Assembly: GCA_003250275.1 (NCBI GenBank)
Contig: QKGW01000042.1
Coordinates: 1-10,175 of the forward strand
Source of the DNA: Alphaproteobacteria bacterium
GTDB lineage: Bacteria > Pseudomonadota > Alphaproteobacteria > Rhodospirillales > Rhodospirillaceae
Length of the DNA stretch: 10,175 nucleotides
Reading direction: 5' to 3'
Positions within the stretch are counted from its first letter, which is position 1. The number at the start of each line of letters is the position of its first letter. The notes under the pieces are model-generated. The model saw nothing but the letters and a program-made list of their open reading frames with translations, had not been told where the DNA came from and ran no database searches. Shown one piece after another: positions 7,077-10,175 of this stretch. A program made the translations under genes and the position numbers.

Positions 7077-7532
7077 ATGGACTACGTTCAACTTGCTGAC
7101 GCTGCACAGTCCGTCATGGACGTCGCGCAGGTCGCCGCCGCCGGAGCGGAAGCTTCGCCCGCGTGGCTTGGCGGTCTGATGGGAATGGGTGTGGTGATGA
7201 TCGCGCTTACCGGCCTCTGGTGGGTCAGCGCGGCGGTCGCCCAGTATTTCCTGAAGAACCCGCCAAAAAAAACTGAAGCCGTCTCGAAAGCTCCGGTAGC
7301 GGCTGCGGCTGCCGCCCCGGCAGCGTCGCAGGCGGCGTCGGGTCTTCCGCTCGCGGCGATTCTCGCGGCGGTGGCTCAGATCATGAACCAGCCGCTCAGG
7401 AGCGTCACCATCAGCGCTCCGGCCCACCCGAACGCGAACTGGTCCACCCAGGGTCGTGAAGCAATTTATTCGTCGCACTTGGTAAAGTCGCCGCGCGACG
7501 TCTCCGGCCTCAGCGCCGTCAAGAAGGGATAA
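7077..7532 (+). CDS. mmdD: OadG/MmdD-type delta subunit of Na+-pumping decarboxylase (copy 1)
   Basis: A 151-aa small membrane subunit. A short N-terminal helix (about 1-22) precedes one strongly hydrophobic span (about 30-58, rich in GGLMGMGVVM). Then come a lysine patch PPKK, an Ala-rich linker (about 72-88) and a C-terminal domain with WSTQGREAIYSSH (122-134). In the family this subunit anchors the carboxyltransferase and biotin carrier to the membrane pump and is needed for assembly. It sits between mmdA and mmdC, the same place as in Veillonella. The ATG at 7077 has GGAGA 11 nt upstream; an in-frame TTG at 7059 overlaps that site and is rejected. The start also lines up exactly with that of copy 2. 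A run of eight A residues interrupts the coding sequence at 7265-7272. Confidence 0.88.
   Translation: MDYVQLADAAQSVMDVAQVAAAGAEASPAWLGGLMGMGVVMIALTGLWWVSAAVAQYFLKNPPKKTEAVSKAPVAAAAAAPAASQAASGLPLAAILAAVAQIMNQPLRSVTISAPAHPNANWSTQGREAIYSSHLVKSPRDVSGLSAVKKG
7265..7272 (+). repeat. A8 homopolymer inside mmdD copy 1
   Basis: Eight consecutive A residues encode the Lys-Lys just after the membrane span, a rare tract in this GC-rich coding sequence. One extra A would give an immediate TGA; one fewer would give a stop about nine codons on. Either change leaves only the membrane anchor. The second mmdD copy uses AAG codons at the same place. Confidence 0.85.
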
Positions 7533-7539
7533 TTTGGAA

Positions 7540-7953
7540 ATGACGAAGCTCAAGATCACCGTTGAAGGCAAGACCTACGACGTCGACGTTGAAGTCGTTG
7601 GCGCCGCCGCCGCTCCGGCCGCCGCCGCTCCGGCTCCGGTTGCCGCCCCGGCCCCGGCCGCCGCTCCGGCCCCGGCTGCTGCTCCGGCCCCGGCTCCGGC
7701 CGCTGCTCCGGCTCCGGCTGCGGCTGCCACCCCGGCTGGCGCGACTGCCGTGACCTGCCCGCTGGCTGGTTCCGTGTTCAAGATCCTCACCTCGGTCGGC
7801 GCTTCCGTGAAGGAAGGCGACGAGCTGATGATCCTCGAAGCGATGAAGATGGAAACCCCGATCACCGCTCCGGTGGCCGGTACCGTCAAGTCGATCGATG
7901 TCGCGCAGGGCGCCACCGTTTCCGAAAACCAGGTCCTCTGCACCCTGGGCTAA
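7540..7953 (+). CDS. mmdC: biotin carboxyl carrier subunit (gamma) of the decarboxylase
   Basis: A 137-aa biotinyl protein that shuttles the carboxyl group from MmdA to MmdB. Residues 1-21 form a short N-terminal element (KITVEGKTYDVDVE). Residues 22-67 are an almost pure Ala-Pro flexible linker, and residues 70-137 are a biotinyl/lipoyl domain. The biotin site EAMKMET is intact, with the acceptor Lys at 103. This architecture matches MmdC/GcdC and the C-terminus of OadA. The ATG at 7540 is used because AAGGG (7524-7528) lies upstream; an in-frame TTG at 7534 would add only two residues. It begins 7 nt after mmdD ends, consistent with translational coupling. A biotin protein ligase must modify it; none is in the window. 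A biotin domain separate from the carboxyltransferase argues against an oxaloacetate decarboxylase of the fused OadA type. Confidence 0.95.
   Translation: MTKLKITVEGKTYDVDVEVVGAAAAPAAAAPAPVAAPAPAAAPAPAAAPAPAPAAAPAPAAAATPAGATAVTCPLAGSVFKILTSVGASVKEGDELMILEAMKMETPITAPVAGTVKSIDVAQGATVSENQVLCTLG
7603..7740 (+). repeat. GC-rich imperfect repeat encoding the Ala-Pro linker of mmdC
   Basis: Imperfect tandem units of gctccggcc/gctgct type encode 46 residues of mostly Ala and Pro. Such linkers give the biotin domain reach between distant active sites. The repetitive DNA is a likely place for length variation by slippage or recombination. Confidence 0.9.
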
Positions 7954-7955
7954 TA

Positions 7956-7972
7956 CATGGCCTCAAGCCATG
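7956..7972 (+). promoter_or_regulatory. small intercistronic hairpin between mmdC and mmdB
   Basis: CATGGC (7956-7961) pairs perfectly with GCCATG (7967-7972) around a 5-nt loop, starting 3 nt after the mmdC stop and ending 32 nt before mmdB. There is no T-run. It could fine-tune expression or stability; it is modest enough to be incidental. Confidence 0.35.
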
Positions 7973-8004
7973 ATGGCGTAACCAAGGGATAAGGTCTTCT
8001 TACG

Positions 8005-9162
8005 ATGGATATGCAACTCATTAACGATCTGACGGGGTTCGACAGTGTCAACCTCGGCATGATTGCGATGTGGGTGGTGGTCGCGGTGATGTTCTACTTG
8101 GCCGTGGTCAAGGAATTCGAACCGCTTCTGCTCGTCCCGATCGCCTTCGGCGCGTTCCTTGCGAACCTGCCGTGCGAGAACATGTGGAACGCGCCGGTCG
8201 AAACCGCTGACGGCCACACCCTCGCGGGCGGTCTCTACTACTACATCATGCAGGGCATTCACCTCGAACTGTTCCCGCCGATCATCTTCCTCGGCGTGGG
8301 CGCCCTGACCGACTTCGGTCCGCTGATCGCGAACCCGCGCACCCTGCTCCTCGGCGGTGCCGCTCAGTTCGGCGTGGCCGCGACCTACTTCACCGCGTAC
8401 TACGCGATGGGCTTCACCGAAGGTGAATCGGCGACCATCGGCATCATCGGCGGCGCCGACGGTCCGACCACCATTCTCCTTGCCGGTAAGCTCGCTCCGC
8501 ACCTCCTGGGCGCGGTGGCCGTGGCTGCGTACTCGTACATGGCTCTGGTGCCGATGATCCAGCCGCCGATCATGAACGCTCTGACCACCCATGCGGAAAA
8601 GCGTATCCGCATGAAGTCGCTGCGTCCGGTCGGCCGTGCCGAGAAGCTGATCTTCGCCGCGATGTCCTGCGCGCTGACCATTCTCCTGGTCCCGCCGGCC
8701 GCGCCGCTGCTCGGTATGCTCTTCCTCGGCAACTTCATCCGTGAGAGCGGCGTCTGCGAGCGTCTGAACAAGTCGGCGCAGAACGAAATCATCAACATGA
8801 CCACCATCTTCCTCGGCACCTCGGTCGGCGCGACCATGACTGCCGAGAACTTCCTGCGTTTCGACACGCTGAAGATCCTGGTCATGGGCATCGTTGCGTT
8901 CGGCGTCGCCACCGCCGCCGGCGTGATCATGGCCAAGCTGATGAACGCCACCATCAACCGCTCCAACCCGATCAACCCGCTGATCGGTTCTGCCGGCGTG
9001 TCCGCCGTGCCGATGGCTGCCCGCGTTTCGCAGGTGGTCGGCGCGAGCCACGACCGTCAGAACTTCCTGCTGATGCACGCCATGGGCCCGAACGTGGCCG
9101 GTGTGATCGGCACGGCGGTGATCGCCGGTTACTTCATCGCGACCCTCGCGCCGAAGGGCTAA
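8005..9162 (+). CDS. mmdB: Na+-pumping carboxybiotin decarboxylase, membrane beta subunit
   Basis: A 385-aa multi-spanning inner-membrane protein of the OadB/MmdB/GcdB family. It decarboxylates carboxybiotin on MmdC and couples this to Na+ export. The conserved blocks are intact: GGADGPTT (149-156) with D152; Y178 in AYSYMALVPMIQPP; QNEIINMTTIFLG (259-271); NPLIGSAGVSAVP (324-336) with N324 and S333; and NFLLMHAMGPNVAGVIG (353-369). By spacing these match the functionally essential D203, Y229, N373 and S382 of the Klebsiella OadB as I recall them. Length is normal for MmdB. The ATG at 8005 has AAGG 10 nt upstream; a Met at codon 3 is a less likely start. It follows mmdC by 51 nt. The protein alone does not reveal which acyl-CoA the complex uses. 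Confidence 0.96.
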   Translation: MDMQLINDLTGFDSVNLGMIAMWVVVAVMFYLAVVKEFEPLLLVPIAFGAFLANLPCENMWNAPVETADGHTLAGGLYYYIMQGIHLELFPPIIFLGVGALTDFGPLIANPRTLLLGGAAQFGVAATYFTAYYAMGFTEGESATIGIIGGADGPTTILLAGKLAPHLLGAVAVAAYSYMALVPMIQPPIMNALTTHAEKRIRMKSLRPVGRAEKLIFAAMSCALTILLVPPAAPLLGMLFLGNFIRESGVCERLNKSAQNEIINMTTIFLGTSVGATMTAENFLRFDTLKILVMGIVAFGVATAAGVIMAKLMNATINRSNPINPLIGSAGVSAVPMAARVSQVVGASHDRQNFLLMHAMGPNVAGVIGTAVIAGYFIATLAPKG

Positions 9163-9174
9163 GGGGTTCCGGCG

Positions 9175-9201
9175 CGGAGCGGGGGTGTCCCCCTCGCTCC
9201 G
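9175..9201 (+). terminator. GC-rich hairpin after mmdB without T-run (possible weak terminator or 3' stabiliser)
   Basis: CGGAGC plus GGGGG (9175-9185) pairs with CCCCC and GCTCCG (9189-9201), with a TGT loop and a 2-nt bulge. It lies 12 nt after the mmdB stop, where a terminator would be expected, but no T-run follows, only an AT-rich patch. It may act as a 3' barrier or cause partial read-through into the second mmdD. Confidence 0.4.
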
Positions 9202-9618
9202 TACCGAACTTATATTAGAATAGCGTTGAGTTTTGCGCGGGGGTGGGGGCACCCCACGACGGAAACGTCGTCAAACGCGCAGCCATTTGTGACCGGACGA
9301 CCGCGCGTCGTTCAACTGGGTATGGGGCATCCGGGGTTCCCACAAACCTCGGGTGAAGCGGGTACCGAAGGCGGTGCGGCCGAAAGGCCGAAACGCCGGG
9401 GACGAGACGCCTCCTTTGCGGAGCGATGCCGATTTCGGCCCGTCCCACCGGTCCCCTCGTGTCCGCAGGATCGGGAGCCGTCCTCCTCTCCTTCGCGGCT
9501 GCGTCCATCGCTCGTTTGCTCGGCGCGCTCCGACCACAGTCGGAACGGATTTTCGGCGTTGACGTGTCAGGGATGCCCACCGTCCCTGGCGGCGTCGCGC
9601 CAACCGGAAACATGCGAT

Positions 9619-9622
9619 GGAG
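9619..9622 (+). promoter_or_regulatory. ribosome binding site deciding the start of mmdD copy 2
   Basis: GGAG lies 9 nt before the ATG at 9632. It overlaps a second in-frame ATG at 9617, which has its own weaker GGAAA site. The 9632 start aligns exactly with that of copy 1, so it is preferred. Confidence 0.55.
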
Positions 9623-9631
9623 TCATCAACG

Positions 9632-10087
9632 ATGGCATTCGAACAGCTTCTCAATGCGGCCCCGGCGATTGCCGATGTCGCGCAGGTCGCTCAGGCGGCC
9701 AAGGACGAGATCCCGGCGTGGATCGGTGGCCTGATGGGCATGGGAGTGGTCATGACCGCTCTCGTCGGTATCTGGCTCGCGACCTCGCTCGTCGGCAGCT
9801 ACTTCGTCAAGAAGAAGGCCGCCGCGCCGGGAAAATCTGAGGCCGCCCCGAAGGCGCAGCCCGCGGCTCCCGCGGCTCCCGCGGCGGCGGCCTTGAACGA
9901 GATCCCCCTGGCGGTGATCATCGCGGCGGCGGTGCAGATGGTGCAGGCACCGATCCGCAACGTCGTGGTGAGTGCTCCGGGTGCGGCGTCCGTGACTTGG
10001 ACTGCCCAGGGACGTCAGGCGATTTACGCCTCCCATGCTGCGAAGGCACCGCAAGCGGTGACTCCGCTCGGCACCATTAAAAAGTAA
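9632..10087 (+). CDS. mmdD: OadG/MmdD-type delta subunit of Na+-pumping decarboxylase (copy 2)
   Basis: A 151-aa paralogue of the 7077-7532 gene with the same plan. An N-terminal helix (NAAPAIADVAQVAQ) is followed by a membrane span from about residue 30, with GGLMGMGVVM identical in both copies. Then come a lysine patch (KKK), an Ala-Pro linker (about 70-88) and a C-terminal domain with WTAQGRQAIYASH. The two align end to end with one offset in the linker; linker and tail differ most. The likely role is again assembly and anchoring of the decarboxylase, either as an alternative delta or beside copy 1 in place of the missing epsilon subunit; this is inference. It lies outside the tight mmdADCB block, after a structured spacer, and ends at its own strong terminator. 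A start at 9617 would add five residues. Confidence 0.87.
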   Translation: MAFEQLLNAAPAIADVAQVAQAAKDEIPAWIGGLMGMGVVMTALVGIWLATSLVGSYFVKKKAAAPGKSEAAPKAQPAAPAAPAAAALNEIPLAVIIAAAVQMVQAPIRNVVVSAPGAASVTWTAQGRQAIYASHAAKAPQAVTPLGTIKK

Positions 10088-10116
10088 GCGTCCAGATCTG
10101 TCTCCAAGACGCGATC

Positions 10117-10149
10117 GGGCGGCGCCGGTTTCCGGCGCCGTCCTTTTTT
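10117..10149 (+). terminator. strong intrinsic terminator after mmdD copy 2
   Basis: GGGCGGCGCCGG (10117-10128) pairs along 12 bp, with one G-U, to CCGGCGCCGTCC (10132-10143) around a TTT loop. Six T residues follow at 10144-10149. This is a textbook Rho-independent terminator 30 nt after the stop codon, and it marks the end of the mmd cluster. Confidence 0.92.
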
Positions 10150-10175
10150 GTGTCCGGCGACCCAACCGGCGGTTT

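Larger units (their letters stand above)
9163..9631. other. hairpin-rich spacer/leader before the second mmdD, no credible protein gene
   Basis: I find no credible protein in these 469 nt. The plus-strand RNA could form an unusually dense series of stems: 9175-9201; GGGGTG/CACCCC near 9238-9254; ACGACG-GAAA-CGTCGT (9256-9271); ACGAC/GTCGT (9297-9311); an 8-bp stem with one G-U (9331-9352); CGGCC-GAAA-GGCCG (9377-9390) inside GGCG/CGCC; a junction closed by GGGACG/CGTCCC (9399-9446) holding two small hairpins; CCGAC/GTCGG (9530-9543); and CAGGGA/TCCCTG inside GACG/CGTC (9561-9596). An AT-rich spot at 9210-9221 has TATATT and TAGAAT but no matching -35. It could be a structured 5' leader of mmdD copy 2 or a small RNA. 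Confidence 0.6.

Noticed and set aside
5415..7571. Long minus-strand open frame opposite mmdA and mmdD
   Set aside because: Shadow of mmdA: composition is dominated by Arg, His, Asp and Val with no domain, while the plus strand gives an unmistakable carboxyltransferase.
7603..7740. Possible CRISPR or microsatellite array
   Set aside because: The repeats are short, imperfect and in frame; they encode the usual Ala-Pro linker of a biotin carrier.
7963..9252. Minus-strand open frame opposite mmdB
   Set aside because: Hydrophilic, His/Arg/Glu-rich mirror of a membrane-protein gene whose conserved motifs are all intact on the plus strand.
9215..9654. Minus-strand and plus-strand open frames in the spacer before mmdD copy 2
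   Set aside because: Overlapping frames on both strands, rich in Arg/Pro/Ser, with no family resemblance and running over many RNA stems; non-coding is the simpler reading.

Overview
This window looks like chromosomal DNA of a GC-rich alphaproteobacterium, most likely of the Rhodospirillales type. That rests on the minus-strand order ribF - ileS - lspA - DUF3035 lipoprotein, on strong G/C bias at third codon positions, and on protein sequences read directly. No species is claimed.

Left part (1-4571, minus strand): a tightly packed housekeeping cluster. ribF (FAD synthesis) is followed by ileS (isoleucyl-tRNA synthetase), lspA (signal peptidase II) and the first 107 codons of a DUF3035/BamF-like lipoprotein that runs off the left edge. 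Gaps are only 2-12 nt, so one transcript is likely. Its last gene encodes a lipoprotein of the kind that lspA matures.

Middle (4572-5435): an 864-nt divergent intergenic region with no credible gene. It has palindromic GC-rich hairpins near the ribF side, an AT-richer patch around 4820-4920, several potential RNA hairpins, and a terminator-like structure at 5256-5305 just before the plus-strand operon.

Right part (5436-10149, plus strand): a biotin-dependent, sodium-pumping decarboxylase system, best read as methylmalonyl-CoA decarboxylase. mmdA is the carboxyltransferase, mmdD a membrane delta subunit, mmdC the biotin carrier with an Ala-Pro linker, and mmdB the membrane decarboxylase/Na+ pump. 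After a 469-nt hairpin-rich spacer comes a second mmdD paralogue, also 151 aa, closed by a strong intrinsic terminator. In the family, MmdA moves the carboxyl group from (S)-methylmalonyl-CoA to biotin on MmdC, MmdB releases CO2 and exports Na+, and MmdD holds the complex together at the inner membrane. No epsilon subunit is seen.

Most worth a second look: the duplicated delta subunit with its own leader and terminator; two long non-coding leaders that share two short sequence blocks in the same order; a terminator-like element in front of mmdA; and strong hairpins between cistrons that could set subunit ratios.
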